From positions 310,001 through 374,000 of the forward strand of contig NZ_JARDUB010000003.1 in the NCBI RefSeq assembly GCF_029360665.1: a stretch of 64,000 bases of DNA, read 5' to 3'. This document shows, in pieces, positions 16,240 through 25,821 of this stretch. The DNA is from Eudoraea chungangensis. Its GTDB lineage: Bacteria > Bacteroidota > Bacteroidia > Flavobacteriales > Flavobacteriaceae. The translations under genes and the position numbers were made by a program. The notes beneath the pieces are model-generated. The model saw nothing but the letters and a program-made list of their open reading frames with translations. It ran no database searches and had not been told where the DNA came from. Numbering within the stretch: the stretch's first letter is position 1; every line of letters starts with the position of its first letter.

Positions 16240-17712
16240 TTATCTACTATAGTTAGGGGATTCTTTGGTAATAGTGACATCATGAGGATGGCCTTCATTA
16301 ATTCCACTAGAAGTAATCTTCACAAATTTGCCCGTCTCCTTTAGGGTGGCTATATCCTTTGCGCCGCAATAACCCATTCCTGCTCTTAACCCCCCTACAA
16401 ATTGATGTATACTCTCGTATAATTCTCCCTTATATGGGACTCTACCAACAATTCCCTCTGGTACAAGTTTCTTAATATCATCTTCTACATCTTGGAAATA
16501 ACGGTCTTTACTGCCTTCTTTCATAGCCTCAACAGACCCCATTCCACGATACGACTTAAACTTTCTACCTTCATAAATGATGGTTTCACCAGGGGATTCT
16601 TTTGTCCCCGCCAATAGTGAACCCAACATTACCGTGTCTGCGCCAGCAGCAATCGCTTTTGGAATATCCCCTGTATATCTTATGCCTCCATCGGCTATTA
16701 CAGGAACACCCGAGCCTTTTATTGCCGCTGCCACTTCAAGTACCGCTGAGAATTGAGGAAAACCAACCCCTGCTACAACCCTAGTTGTGCAAATAGATCC
16801 CGGTCCAATACCAACTTTTACGGCGTCGGCACCTGCATCTACCAAGTATTTTGCAGCCGCTCCAGTGGCAATATTCCCTACAATAACGTCTAATTCAGGA
16901 AATTGATTTTTAACTTTTTTCAATACTTCTACAACACCCTTGGTATGTCCATGCGCTGTATCAATAACAACGGCGTCGACTCCGGCTTGAACAAGAGCTG
17001 TAGTTCTCTCAATAACATCGGCTGTAACACCAAGAGCCGCTGCAACACGCAGTCTGCCATATTTATCTTTATTCGCAATTGGTTTTTGCGTCAGCTTAGT
17101 GATATCACGGAACGTAATAAGCCCCACCAATTTATTGTCTTTATTAATAACCGGAAGTTTCTCTATTTTATTAATCTGAAGAATATCTTCTGCCTCTTCT
17201 AAAGAAGTACCTTCAGCCACTGTAACCAATCGCTCGGAGGTCATTACTTCTTCTATGGGACGGTTATTATTTTTTTCAAAACGCAGATCTCTATTTGTAA
17301 CTATTCCCAACAAAACTCCATCATCATTTACAATAGGTATACCACCAATACTGTGTTCACGCATACTGGCTTTTGCATCTCGTACTAAGGCAGACAATGG
17401 CAGAGTCACAGGGTCCATTATCATGCCGCTTTCTGCCCGCTTTACGCGTCTTACTTTCATTGCCTGGGCCTCGATGGTCATATTCTTATGCAACACACCT
17501 ATACCCCCTTCACGGGCCATAGCAATAGCCATTTTTGATTCCGTAACCGTATCCATAGCAGCAGATACAACAGGAATATTAATGGTAATATTTTTAGTAA
17601 ATTTAGTTTGAATATTAACTTCACGAGGAAGTATTTCAGAAAAGGATGGCACTAACAGAACGTCATCATATGTGAGACCTTCTCCAACAATTTTTTTTAG
17701 GTGAGCTTCCAT
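16240..17712 (-). CDS. guaB: Inosine-5'-monophosphate dehydrogenase
   Basis: 490 residues. It oxidises IMP to XMP with NAD, the committed step to guanine nucleotides. The TIM barrel is interrupted by two CBS domains at about residues 95-210. Visible: catalytic loop [15 protein letters not shown] with the nucleophilic Cys, [12 protein letters not shown] and [13 protein letters not shown] phosphate-site segments, the flap [10 protein letters not shown] and the Arg-Tyr region further on. All are intact. The ATG at 17712 follows a TATATTTG promoter element; no other gene is in its operon. Confidence 0.97.
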   Translation of the reverse strand: MEAHLKKIVGEGLTYDDVLLVPSFSEILPREVNIQTKFTKNITINIPVVSAAMDTVTESKMAIAMAREGGIGVLHKNMTIEAQAMKVRRVKRAESGMIMDPVTLPLSALVRDAKASMREHSIGGIPIVNDDGVLLGIVTNRDLRFEKNNNRPIEEVMTSERLVTVAEGTSLEEAEDILQINKIEKLPVINKDNKLVGLITFRDITKLTQKPIANKDKYGRLRVAAALGVTADVIERTTALVQAGVDAVVIDTAHGHTKGVVEVLKKVKNQFPELDVIVGNIATGAAAKYLVDAGADAVKVGIGPGSICTTRVVAGVGFPQFSAVLEVAAAIKGSGVPVIADGGIRYTGDIPKAIAAGADTVMLGSLLAGTKESPGETIIYEGRKFKSYRGMGSVEAMKEGSKDRYFQDVEDDIKKLVPEGIVGRVPYKGELYESIHQFVGGLRAGMGYCGAKDIATLKETGKFVKITSSGINEGHPHDVTITKESPNYSR

Positions 17713-17735
17713 GGCAATTAAGGATTAATTGCGTG

Positions 17736-17743
17736 CAAATATA
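17736..17743 (-). promoter_or_regulatory. Promoter -7 element of guaB
   Basis: Minus-strand TATATTTG followed by CACGC, 24 bases before the guaB ATG. It shares CGTATATTTG with an element downstream of dnaJ (45111-45118). Confidence 0.6.
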
Positions 17744-17853
17744 CGCTTTTTTAATAGACTGTTCTCTAAGTATTCGGAATATATAAATCTAAAGGAAATT
17801 TCTGGACCATTCATGTATGTGAAAATCAAAATATTACAAATTATTATCTTTAT

Positions 17854-17866
17854 TTATTCTAAATAA
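17854..17866 (+). promoter_or_regulatory. Small inverted repeat next to the receptor promoter (possible metal-regulator site)
   Basis: TTATT-CTA-AATAA (17854-17866) ends two bases before the -33 box of the TonB receptor gene. A related half-site, TTAGTCTAAATT, lies just before the ATG. Iron control by a Fur-type protein is plausible for such genes but is inference only. Confidence 0.3.
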
Positions 17867-17868
17867 GC

Positions 17869-17899
17869 TTTGTCATTAGTTAAAACAGTCTTAAATTTG
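17869..17899 (+). promoter_or_regulatory. Promoter of the TonB-dependent receptor gene
   Basis: TTTG at 17869-17872 and TAAATTTG at 17892-17899, spacer 19, followed by CG. The implied start leaves a leader of about 35 bases. Confidence 0.7.
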
Positions 17900-17938
17900 C
17901 GTTTTTAAAACCAATCTATTTATAATTAGTCTAAATTA

Positions 17939-20170
17939 ATGAAGTCCTTATTAACGGTTCTATTTTCCAGCCTCGCACTAACCTATACCTTTGCTCAATC
18001 TAACCTAAAAGATTCCAAAATAAAAGACAGTATCATAGTACAACTAGATGAAGTAGTATTGTCTGCAAATACTATTTTAGGAAGTAAATTCCAGGCAAAA
18101 AACAGAACCGGCTCGGCCTATTACGTGTCAGAGCCAGAACTTCTTAAGTTTAATTACACTGATATTAACCGTGTATTGCGCTCTGTACCGGGGGTTAATT
18201 ATGTTGAAGAAGATGGTTTTGGACTACGACCAAACATCAGCTTAAGGGGTACCTCTCCCGAAAGGAGTGCCAAAATAACCCTCATGGAAGACGGGGTCCT
18301 TATAGCTCCTGCTCCTTACAGTGCGCCTGCTGCTTATTATTTTCCATCTGTTGCAAGAATGCAGGCCGTTGAAATACTAAAAGGAAGTAGCCAGGTACAG
18401 TATGGCCCCTTCACTACTGGTGGTGCCATAAATATGATTTCCTCCGAAATACCGGATACATTTAATGCTTCCTTACGCGCCAGTTATGGAAGTTATAATA
18501 GTGGTCAGTTACATGCTAAACTTGGAGATTCTAAGGAGCGTTTTGGATATAATATAGAATACCTTAATTTCAATTCTGATGGTTTTAAAGATCTTGATAA
18601 TGGTGGAAATACAGGATTTGATAAAAATGATTTAGTTGCTAAATTCCGTCTAAATAATTCTGCTGAGGCCAAGCTTCATCAAATCCTAGATCTTAAATTT
18701 CAATACTCTGATGAAGATTCTAATGAGACCTATGTTGGACTAACAGAAGAAGACTTCGAAGCCACCCCTTTTAGAAGGTACTCAGGTTCCCAAATAGATG
18801 AAATGGTAAATGACCATATTCAGATTGCCGCAACCTACGTTTTAGATTTTAATGATCATTTCAATATTGCTACCACTGCCTATTATAATGGGTTTAGTAG
18901 AAATTGGTATAAACTGGATGCGGTAACCTTAAATGGCGATAGACGAGGAATTGCCGGCATCCTTGCAGATCCTGACGAAAATGAAGCCTACTATAATGTC
19001 ATTGCGGGAAATCAAAATGTGGCTTCGGATGCATTATTGGTAAAAGCAAATAACCGTAAATATGTCTCCAGAGGAATTCAGACTAAAATAGATTATCATT
19101 GGAATGGAGTTAATACTTTTCATGACCTTGAAATTGGTGCAAGATTCCATTATGACAAGGAAGATAGGTTTCAATGGGTTGACGGTTACGGCATTAATAA
19201 TGGTATTATGAATTTGACTAGCGCAGGAACCCCTGGCACAGATGCTAACCGCATAAGTGACGCCAATGCATTTTCTACCTATGCCATGTACAAATTAAAA
19301 TATAAGAACCTTACACTAACCCCTGGATTAAGGTATGAAAACATGACCCTAGGAAGAGAAGATTTTGGAAAAAATGATGTTGACAGAAACGGTGGAGACT
19401 TAAAAACCAGAGAAAATTCTGTAGACGTTTGGATTCCTGGAATGGGCTTTAATTACAATTTTAACCAAATATCACTGTTCGGTGGAATTCATAAAGGCTT
19501 CTCTCCTCCTACCAGTTCGGAAGGTGAAAAACCTGAAGAGAGTATAAATTACGAATTAGGAACAAGATTTACTTTAGGGAGCTTTTCGGGTGAAGTGGTT
19601 GGATTTTTCAATGATTACAGCAACTTATTAGGAAGTGATCTGGCGGCAACAGGTGGTACAGGAAGTCTTGACCAATTTAACGCCGGGGAGGTTAATGTTG
19701 GTGGGGCAGAAGTACTTTTAAACTACAATCTATTAGGCAACAATGACAAATTAAATTTACCCATAACCCTTGCCTACACCTATACCTATACCGAATTTCA
19801 ATCTAGTTTTGACAGTCCTAATGATATATGGGGAGAAGTTGAAGCAGGCGATGAACTTCCGTATATTCCTAAAAATCAATTTAATACAATGATCTCTTTG
19901 GAACATCCGTCTTTCCAAATAAATTTAAGTGGAAGATTTAACGGGGAATTCAGAACAAAAGCAGGATCTGGTTCTATTCCCACCGACGAATTAGTGCCTT
20001 CTAACTTCGTAATAGATCTTTCTGGGGAATACTATATTAACAAACATTTTAGTGTTAATGGTAGAATTATCAATTTACTCGATGAGGCTTATGCAGTTTC
20101 AAGAGTACCAGCCGGGCTAAGACCAGGCCATCCTTTTGGCGCCTACTTGGGGATAATGTTGCAATACTAA
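17939..20170 (+). CDS. TonB-dependent receptor (FecA-like siderophore/metal type)
   Basis: 743 residues. Signal peptide KSLLTVLFSSLALTYTFAQ. A TonB-box-like DEVVLSAN is at residues 35-43, the plug domain at about 50-165 (VPGVNYVEEDGFGLRPNISL, RGTSPERSAKITLMEDGV, GPFTTGGAINMIS) and then a 22-strand barrel ending in Y-L-G-I-M-L-Q-Y. It lacks the carboxypeptidase-like domain and the SusD partner of polysaccharide systems, and the plug resembles FecA-type iron receptors. It likely imports an iron or other metal chelate across the outer membrane. It stands alone with its own promoter; no inner-membrane transporter is adjacent. Confidence 0.9.
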   Translation: MKSLLTVLFSSLALTYTFAQSNLKDSKIKDSIIVQLDEVVLSANTILGSKFQAKNRTGSAYYVSEPELLKFNYTDINRVLRSVPGVNYVEEDGFGLRPNISLRGTSPERSAKITLMEDGVLIAPAPYSAPAAYYFPSVARMQAVEILKGSSQVQYGPFTTGGAINMISSEIPDTFNASLRASYGSYNSGQLHAKLGDSKERFGYNIEYLNFNSDGFKDLDNGGNTGFDKNDLVAKFRLNNSAEAKLHQILDLKFQYSDEDSNETYVGLTEEDFEATPFRRYSGSQIDEMVNDHIQIAATYVLDFNDHFNIATTAYYNGFSRNWYKLDAVTLNGDRRGIAGILADPDENEAYYNVIAGNQNVASDALLVKANNRKYVSRGIQTKIDYHWNGVNTFHDLEIGARFHYDKEDRFQWVDGYGINNGIMNLTSAGTPGTDANRISDANAFSTYAMYKLKYKNLTLTPGLRYENMTLGREDFGKNDVDRNGGDLKTRENSVDVWIPGMGFNYNFNQISLFGGIHKGFSPPTSSEGEKPEESINYELGTRFTLGSFSGEVVGFFNDYSNLLGSDLAATGGTGSLDQFNAGEVNVGGAEVLLNYNLLGNNDKLNLPITLAYTYTYTEFQSSFDSPNDIWGEVEAGDELPYIPKNQFNTMISLEHPSFQINLSGRFNGEFRTKAGSGSIPTDELVPSNFVIDLSGEYYINKHFSVNGRIINLLDEAYAVSRVPAGLRPGHPFGAYLGIMLQY

Positions 20171-20172
20171 AA

Positions 20173-20187
20173 TTTCCTAAAAGGAAA
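20173..20187. terminator. Short hairpin between converging genes
   Basis: TTTCCT-AAA-AGGAAA sits in the 22 bases between the stops of the receptor gene and the HMG-CoA lyase gene. It could be a weak bidirectional terminator; the stem is short. Confidence 0.3.
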
Positions 20188-20192
20188 AAGGA

Positions 20193-21059
20193 TTAGTGGT
20201 ATGCCGCAAAAAGCTCTTTAGCTTTATTATAGGCAGCCTCAAAGGGCATCCACTTCACCGCAGTTTCGGTTTTTTGTGAGGTAAAGAAGGACAGCATCTT
20301 TTCTGTTGGCATGTTTCCGGTTAATTCGTCTTTTGCCATTGGACAGCCCCCTAGTCCCTGAATTGCACCGTCAAATCTGCGGCAACCACCATTGTAAGCA
20401 GCCTCTAGTTTTTCATGCCATTTTGAAGGTGTAGTGTGTAAGTGTGCCCCAAATTCAACATCAGGAAATCTGGGAACCAGATTAGTAAATAAGTAATGAA
20501 TATCTTCGGGACTAGATGTCCCGACCGTATCGGAGAGCGACAAGATAGTAACTCCTAGTGCCGCCAGTTTCTCGGTCCATTCCGCCACAATATCGACATT
20601 CCACGGGTCCCCATAGGGATTCCCAAACCCCATGGATATATAAGTAACCACTTGCTTATCGGTTCTATCAGCAAGTTCTAATATTTGTTTCAGGATAGTA
20701 ATGGACTCCTTTATAGTCTTATGCGTATTTCGCATTTGAAAATTTTCTGAAATAGAAAAAGGATAGCCTAAAAAATCAATCTCTTTATGTAAACTGGCTT
20801 CCTTAGCCCCACGATAATTTGCAACAATAGCCAGTAACTTACTGTTTGTTTTAGATAAGTCTAGTCCACTTAAAACTTCGCGTGTATCTACCATCTGAGG
20901 AATTGCTCTAGGAGACACGAAGCTCCCAAAATCAATGGTATGAAAACCACATGAGAGCAGCGCTTGAAGGTAGTTCGTTTTTTTAATTGTAGGAATAAAC
21001 TGTTTTATCCCTTGCATAGCATCTCGCGGACATTCGATAATTTTTACTTTCTCTTTCAT
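20193..21059 (-). CDS. Hydroxymethylglutaryl-CoA lyase
   Basis: 288 residues, a complete TIM-barrel lyase. It cleaves HMG-CoA to acetoacetate and acetyl-CoA in leucine breakdown. Catalytic Arg-Asp is kept in ECPRDAMQG, where most family members have PRDGLQ. Metal ligands appear in GAHLHTT, and the active-site Cys loop in GLGGCPMAKDELTGN. The organisation SLSDTVGTSSPEDI is also typical. The gene is probably co-transcribed from 21079-21086 and is not with other leucine-degradation genes. The downstream LysE gene in the same direction lies on its 5' side, 30 bases away. Confidence 0.9.
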   Translation of the reverse strand: MKEKVKIIECPRDAMQGIKQFIPTIKKTNYLQALLSCGFHTIDFGSFVSPRAIPQMVDTREVLSGLDLSKTNSKLLAIVANYRGAKEASLHKEIDFLGYPFSISENFQMRNTHKTIKESITILKQILELADRTDKQVVTYISMGFGNPYGDPWNVDIVAEWTEKLAALGVTILSLSDTVGTSSPEDIHYLFTNLVPRFPDVEFGAHLHTTPSKWHEKLEAAYNGGCRRFDGAIQGLGGCPMAKDELTGNMPTEKMLSFFTSQKTETAVKWMPFEAAYNKAKELFAAYH

Positions 21060-21078
21060 TTCTTATTTGGCCAACACT

Positions 21079-21086
21079 CAAAATTA
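21079..21086 (-). promoter_or_regulatory. Possible -7 element of the HMG-CoA lyase gene
   Basis: Minus-strand TAATTTTG, 20 bases before the ATG and located inside the 30-base gap after the LysE gene's stop region. It suggests the lyase can be transcribed on its own. Confidence 0.4.
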
Positions 21087-21089
21087 GGG

Positions 21090-21716
21090 CTATTTATTGA
21101 AAAAAAATAGATATGAAGCAATCCCCAGAAAGATAAAAATTTGAAACCATTTTAATACTTCTGCTACCTTTTTATTATCCCTATAATGTTTCAAAATTTG
21201 ACTTGCCGAAATAGATATTAGGGCAAAAACCAAGAAGGAAACCAACATAAATAAAAGTCCCAAAACATAAAACTGTACTACCGTACTCATACTATCACTA
21301 AATAAGAATCCAGGAAAAAAAGCAAGAAAAAATATTGTCACTTTGGGGTTTAGAACATTCATGGTAAAACCCCTCCAAAACATTGCATTAAGACCTTTTT
21401 TAGGACCCCTGGCACTCTCTTCAATTAAAGAAGTTGGGCTGTGGTATACCCCATAGGCCAGATAAACCAAATAAATAGCACCAAAGAGTTTTATTAGAAA
21501 ATACACCTCTTCATTTTCCTTTAAAACCGCAGATAATCCAAAGGCCAATAGGCTTGTGTGAATAAGACAACCTGAAATTAGTCCGGCAGTAGTGACCAAA
21601 CCGTACTTAACTCCTTTAGAAATACTCTGAGTTAAGACAAATATGTTATCTGGTCCTGGAGTAATAGCCAAGGCAGCCGTTGCCAAGACAAACCCTAATA
21701 GTAGTTGTAAATCCAA
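21090..21716 (-). CDS. LysE/RhtB family amino-acid exporter
   Basis: 208 residues with six hydrophobic segments. The N-terminal DLQLLLGFVLATAALAITPG with the following PDN is the family hallmark (P-G-P-[DN]). Family members export amino acids or derivatives across the inner membrane; the substrate is unknown. The start is TTG at 21716, chosen because it gives the standard N-terminus and no ATG precedes it in frame. It lies 30 bases upstream of HMG-CoA lyase on the same strand. Confidence 0.88.
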   Translation of the reverse strand: MDLQLLLGFVLATAALAITPGPDNIFVLTQSISKGVKYGLVTTAGLISGCLIHTSLLAFGLSAVLKENEEVYFLIKLFGAIYLVYLAYGVYHSPTSLIEESARGPKKGLNAMFWRGFTMNVLNPKVTIFFLAFFPGFLFSDSMSTVVQFYVLGLLFMLVSFLVFALISISASQILKHYRDNKKVAEVLKWFQIFIFLGIASYLFFFNK

Positions 21717-21791
21717 ATGAAGCTTTCCAATTATTTTGAGTGAATTTACAAAAGTTTAATGCTTTTGTTTATCTTTCGAAAAAACATCCTT

Positions 21792-22214
21792 ATGAAATTC
21801 ACAATTGTCTCATTAATAACTATATTCTCCCTTACTGTCTTTAGTATTAATTCTTCAAAAATGAAAATTCAAAACGCTTCAGAGGTAAAATCTACTTTCT
21901 TAGAAAATGATAGTGTTCTGAGACATGTTGTTCTATTTAAGTTTAAAGAGGGTACTACGGATAGTCAGCTAAGGGCTATTGAAGATTCATTTAGTGGACT
22001 TCCGGCTAAAATCCCTGAAATTGTAGGATATGAGTGGGGTCTAAATAACAGTCCTGAGGGCCTAAATAAAGATTTTACACACTGTTTTTTTGTAAGTTTT
22101 GCATCAGAAGAAGGTAGAGCAACCTATTTACCACATCCCGCACATAAGGCTTTTGTTGAATTAGTTGGTCCATCAGTGGAAGACGTCCTAGTGGTAGACT
22201 ACTGGGTGAAATAA
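21792..22214 (+). CDS. Secreted Dabb (stress-responsive A/B barrel) domain protein
   Basis: 140 residues from the ATG at 21792; a frame from 21759 adds 11 unlikely residues. The first 21 residues (KFTIVSLITIFSLTVFS) look like a signal peptide or anchor. The Dabb domain (about residues 45-140) begins LRHVVLFKFKEGT and has THCFFVSFASEEGRATYLPHPAHKAF, the conserved end pattern with H-P-x-H. Dabb proteins are dimeric ferredoxin-like barrels of varied or unknown function. Divergent from the LysE gene, 75 bases away. Confidence 0.85.
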   Translation: MKFTIVSLITIFSLTVFSINSSKMKIQNASEVKSTFLENDSVLRHVVLFKFKEGTTDSQLRAIEDSFSGLPAKIPEIVGYEWGLNNSPEGLNKDFTHCFFVSFASEEGRATYLPHPAHKAFVELVGPSVEDVLVVDYWVK

Positions 22215-22262
22215 GGTTTAATAAAGTAAGAGTTTACATTAAATATACTGTCTTTTGAAAAA

Positions 22263-23306
22263 CTAGATAGAATATCTTTTTAGGATGGCCTTGTTTATTC
22301 CCTTCACCAAGGACGGTCCTTCATAAACGAATCCTGTCCAAAGTTGAATTAAATCTGCGCCGGCTTCTAATTTTTCGATTGCGTCATCAGGATTATGTAT
22401 GCCCCCTACGCCAATTATTGGAAAGGCTTTATTACTCTTATCTGCTAAAAACCTTATTACTTCTGTACTCCTATCTCTCAATGGTTTCCCGCTTAAACCG
22501 CCTTTTTCTTCTTTCAGATCGTCCGTAGATTTCAAACCTTCTCGTGAAAGAGTAGTATTTGTAGCTATTATTCCGTCAATTCCGGTTGTCTTTACTATAG
22601 CTATAATATCCAGCAGTTGTTCGTCCGCTAAATCAGGTGCTATTTTTAACAATATAGGCTTCTCACGAACATCATCCTTAGTGGCCTTAACCGTATTTTC
22701 CTTTTTTAAAGTTTTTAAAAGAGCTGTAAGTGGTTCTTTGTCTTGCAACTCTCTTAATCCCGGGGTATTCGGTGAACTCACATTTACTACAAAGTAATCT
22801 ACTGCCCCATACAAAGCATGAAAACATTTTACATAGTCATCTATGGCTTCAGCATTTGGGGTAAGTTTGTTTTTTCCAATATTACCTCCAACCAAAACGC
22901 GATGTTTCTTTTCAAGGTTTCTCGCTGCTTCTGCAACTCCAAGATTATTAAATCCCATTCTATTTATTATGGCCTTGTCTCTTTTTAATCTAAAAAGCCT
23001 CTTTTTGGGGTTGCCATTCTGAGCTTTTGGGGTGATTGTTCCAATTTCTACAAAGCCAAATCCAAAATCAGAAAGTTCATTGTACAATTCGGCATTTTTA
23101 TCAAATCCAGCGGCCAAACCCACCGGGTTCTTAAATTTTAAACCAAATACCTCTTTGGATAATCTTGGATCCTCTAAACAAAAAATTGTCCTGGTTAGAG
23201 CTCCTAATCCCAGCTTGGAAGTAAGTTTTATGACATTAAAGGACAAATGGTGAACTTTTTCAGGATCTAGTGTAAACAGAAGGGGTCTTATAAAAGCTTT
23301 GTACAT
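22263..23306 (-). CDS. pyrD: Dihydroorotate dehydrogenase (quinone), class 2
   Basis: 347 residues from the ATG at 23306 ([20 protein letters not shown]), the standard class 2 start; a longer frame to 23426 overlaps the upstream gene. It oxidises dihydroorotate with FMN, passing electrons to quinone at the membrane via an N-terminal helical pair. Seen: [34 protein letters not shown] (the Ser that acts as base in class 2), [20 protein letters not shown] and GVGGI. It probably shares a transcript with the upstream small secreted protein, 71 bases away. Confidence 0.95.
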   Translation of the reverse strand: MYKAFIRPLLFTLDPEKVHHLSFNVIKLTSKLGLGALTRTIFCLEDPRLSKEVFGLKFKNPVGLAAGFDKNAELYNELSDFGFGFVEIGTITPKAQNGNPKKRLFRLKRDKAIINRMGFNNLGVAEAARNLEKKHRVLVGGNIGKNKLTPNAEAIDDYVKCFHALYGAVDYFVVNVSSPNTPGLRELQDKEPLTALLKTLKKENTVKATKDDVREKPILLKIAPDLADEQLLDIIAIVKTTGIDGIIATNTTLSREGLKSTDDLKEEKGGLSGKPLRDRSTEVIRFLADKSNKAFPIIGVGGIHNPDDAIEKLEAGADLIQLWTGFVYEGPSLVKGINKAILKRYSI

Positions 23307-23377
23307 TAAAAAAAGTTTGCACAAAAATACAAACATTTCATTGCATCTCCCTACAGAATTGAGATATAAAACACCGC

Positions 23378-23794
23378 CTATTCGGGAAGAATTCCCAAGA
23401 GCGGGGTTCTCATAACTTCTGCACACAACTCCGTATAAAGCTTATATTGTTTAGGATTAAACAATCTTAAAAGCTTTATGTCATATGATTTGGCATTCAC
23501 CACCATTTTGTCTTGAAGAGTCTTGTATTTACCTGCAAGTTGCATAAGTTCCTCTTCCGTTTTCTGAGGGTGGGTTTTCATAAGGAGATCAATTTCGTCT
23601 TGAAGCAATTTATTTTCAATGGAAAGCTCTTGCGTCCAAATTTCCATTTTTGCCTTTTGATCGTCATTCAATTGAAAAACCTCTGCCAGAGTAGCGTTGT
23701 CTTTCCCTCCGATTCCCAGAGTACAGTCCCCAACTTGGCCAAAGCCCGTAAGGCAACAAAAAAACACTATAAAAAGACTAATTAATTTTGGCAT
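23378..23794 (-). CDS. Secreted small helical protein, Spy/CpxP-like in layout
   Basis: 138 residues. Signal peptide [18 protein letters not shown]. After a Cys near the mature start, the rest is helical and charged ([48 protein letters not shown]). The pattern L-N-D-D-Q-K near a helix start and a closing F-N-P-K-Q-Y resembles LTxxQ periplasmic proteins, but the match is loose. Two Cys remain in the mature form. It lies just upstream of pyrD on the same strand, probably in one transcript. No function can be assigned. Confidence 0.6.
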   Translation of the reverse strand: MPKLISLFIVFFCCLTGFGQVGDCTLGIGGKDNATLAEVFQLNDDQKAKMEIWTQELSIENKLLQDEIDLLMKTHPQKTEEELMQLAGKYKTLQDKMVVNAKSYDIKLLRLFNPKQYKLYTELCAEVMRTPLLGILPE

Positions 23795-23974
23795 AACTGA
23801 TCACAAATTAAACGAATTAACACTAAAATTAGTTATATTTCTCAAGGAAATAATGTAGTCTATAACCTTTAGACCCAAAAACCATATCTATCTATTTAAA
23901 AATTGGCAAAATAATTAATGGGGCTCCTTCTAGCTCAAAATTAGAGTTTAATCTAAATAAAACACTAAAGACAT

Positions 23975-25204
23975 ATGGAATCATGCTTAACCAGATTCAT
24001 CAGATACGCCTCTATTGACACCCAGAGCGATCCAAATTCAACAACTACCCCAAGTACAGATAAACAATGGGATCTGGCCAACATGCTATTTGAAGAACTA
24101 AGTAATATGGGACTACAAGATGTGAGTATTGACGATAATGCCTACATCATGGCCACATTGCCTTCTAACCAGCTTAAAGAAGTGCCAACAATTGGCTTTA
24201 TTTCTCATTTTGACACTACTCCAGATTTTTCCGGCACCGACGTAAAGCCAAGATTAATAGAGGATTATGACGGTAAAGATATCGTGCTAAATAAAGAACA
24301 GAATATTGTTCTCTCACCTTCTTATTTTGAAGACTTAAAACAGTACGAAGGACAAAATATTCTGGTGACGGACGGCACTACGCTCTTAGGTGCTGATGAT
24401 AAAGCAGGTATAACCGAAATAATGTCTGCCATAGCGTACCTACAGGAACATCCTGAGATTAAACATGGTGACATAAGAGTAGGATTTACGCCAGACGAGG
24501 AAATTGGAAGGGGTGCACACAAGTTTGATGTAAAGAAGTTTAATTGTGATTGGGCGTATACAATGGATGGAAGTCAGATTGGTGAATTAGAATATGAAAA
24601 TTTTAATGCGGCCAGCGCTACCATTACAACAATTGGCAAAAGTGTTCACCCAGGTTATGCGAAAGGCAAAATGATAAATGCTATTTTACTAATTCAGGAA
24701 TTTATAAGTCTACTGCCGGAAACTGAAGTTCCCCAGCATACTGAAGGACGTGAAGGTTTTTTTCATATTCATCATATAAGTGGTAAAATTGAAAAAGCGA
24801 AAGTAGAACTAATTATAAGGGACCATGACAAAAGTTTATTTGAAGAACGCAAAGCCTTTTTATTAAAGCAAGTCCAAGAGCTAAATGCAATTCACGGTGA
24901 CTTTTTTAATATTGAGATAAAAGATCAATATTTTAACATGAGTGAAAAGGTGAAACCCGTATTCCATATAGTTGAAATTGCAAAGGAGGCGATGGAATCT
25001 ATTGGAATTAAACCTATTATTAAACCTATCAGAGGAGGAACAGACGGATCTCAATTAAGTTTTATGGGATTACCATGTCCTAATATTTTTGCAGGAGGAC
25101 ATAATTTCCATGGTAAGTATGAATATCTACCCGTAGCAAGTATGGAAAAAGCTACAGAGGTTATTGTCAAAATCTGCGAACTGGTGGCAGCAAAAGAAAA
25201 GTAA
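23975..25204 (+). CDS. pepT: Peptidase T (tripeptide aminopeptidase)
   Basis: 409 residues, full length M20B metallopeptidase removing N-terminal residues from tripeptides in the cytoplasm. Zinc ligands and catalytic residues are visible in HFDTTPDFSG (His and catalytic Asp), GTTLLGADDKAG (bridging Asp), TPDEEIGRGA (catalytic Glu and ligand), MDGSQIGELEYENFNAA and the final GGHNFHGKYEYLP (His). A dimerisation lid lies at about residues 205-320. The DUF1801 gene begins 1 base after the stop, indicating translational coupling. Confidence 0.96.
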   Translation: MESCLTRFIRYASIDTQSDPNSTTTPSTDKQWDLANMLFEELSNMGLQDVSIDDNAYIMATLPSNQLKEVPTIGFISHFDTTPDFSGTDVKPRLIEDYDGKDIVLNKEQNIVLSPSYFEDLKQYEGQNILVTDGTTLLGADDKAGITEIMSAIAYLQEHPEIKHGDIRVGFTPDEEIGRGAHKFDVKKFNCDWAYTMDGSQIGELEYENFNAASATITTIGKSVHPGYAKGKMINAILLIQEFISLLPETEVPQHTEGREGFFHIHHISGKIEKAKVELIIRDHDKSLFEERKAFLLKQVQELNAIHGDFFNIEIKDQYFNMSEKVKPVFHIVEIAKEAMESIGIKPIIKPIRGGTDGSQLSFMGLPCPNIFAGGHNFHGKYEYLPVASMEKATEVIVKICELVAAKEK

Positions 25205-25205
25205 A

Positions 25206-25790
25206 ATGGATAAAATTGAAGCCTATTATCGTAAAGAGGGCCCTTATACCACAGGAATCCAAGTACTACGTGAAATTGCCTTACAAACGGAGCTAAAAGA
25301 AACACTAAAATGGGGGGCACCGGTATATACCATAAATGGAAAAAACGTACTGGGTATATTGGCCTTCAAGAATCACTTTTGCATATGGTTTTTTCAAGGA
25401 GTTTTTTTAAAAGACACACTAGGGGTATTACAGAACGCACAAGAAGGCAAAACAAAGGCCATGCGGCATTGGAAGTTTAAATCACAAGAGGATATCGAGC
25501 CAATTAAGGTTTTAGAATATTTTAATGAAGCCATTGCTAATCAGAAAAAAGGCTTAGTGGTTAAAGCAACTTCAAAAAAAACTGTCAAAGAATCTCCAGA
25601 TTTAATAACATTCTTAGCTTCTCACGGAGAAGCTCAAGAAGCATTTAAGCAGCTAAGTACTGCAAAAAAAAACGAGTACCACAGTTATATTTCAGAGGCT
25701 AAGCAACTAAAAACTAAAGAATCTAGGCTCCAAAAAGTCTTACCATTAATAATAGCCGGCAAAGGTCTCAATGATAAATACAGATCTTAG
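25206..25790 (+). CDS. YdeI/DUF1801 family protein
   Basis: 194 residues from the ATG at 25206, which follows the pepT stop by one base; a frame starting inside pepT is less likely. The DUF1801 fold (YdhG-like) is seen in LKETLKWGAPVYTINGKNVLGILAFKNHFCIWFFQG (shown in parts: LKETLKWGAPVYTI then ILAFKNHFCIWF), about residues 28-70. The C-terminal part (about 125-190: FKQLSTAKKNEYHSYISEAK) matches the YdeI/OmpD-associated helical region. Both domains together are common in Bacteroidota. Function is unknown. Probably an operon with pepT. Confidence 0.8.
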   Translation: MDKIEAYYRKEGPYTTGIQVLREIALQTELKETLKWGAPVYTINGKNVLGILAFKNHFCIWFFQGVFLKDTLGVLQNAQEGKTKAMRHWKFKSQEDIEPIKVLEYFNEAIANQKKGLVVKATSKKTVKESPDLITFLASHGEAQEAFKQLSTAKKNEYHSYISEAKQLKTKESRLQKVLPLIIAGKGLNDKYRS

Positions 25791-25821
25791 TTATCCGAAA
25801 AATGTTACAAAACAAATTGTC

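Noticed and set aside
20193-21059. Loss of the catalytic site in HMG-CoA lyase because DGLQ is replaced by DAMQ
   Set aside because: The catalytic Arg-Asp, the metal-binding His pair and the GLGGCP loop are all kept, so activity is expected.
23307-23426. Forty extra codons on pyrD
   Set aside because: They overlap the upstream gene and are unlike class 2 enzymes, which begin near [11 protein letters not shown].
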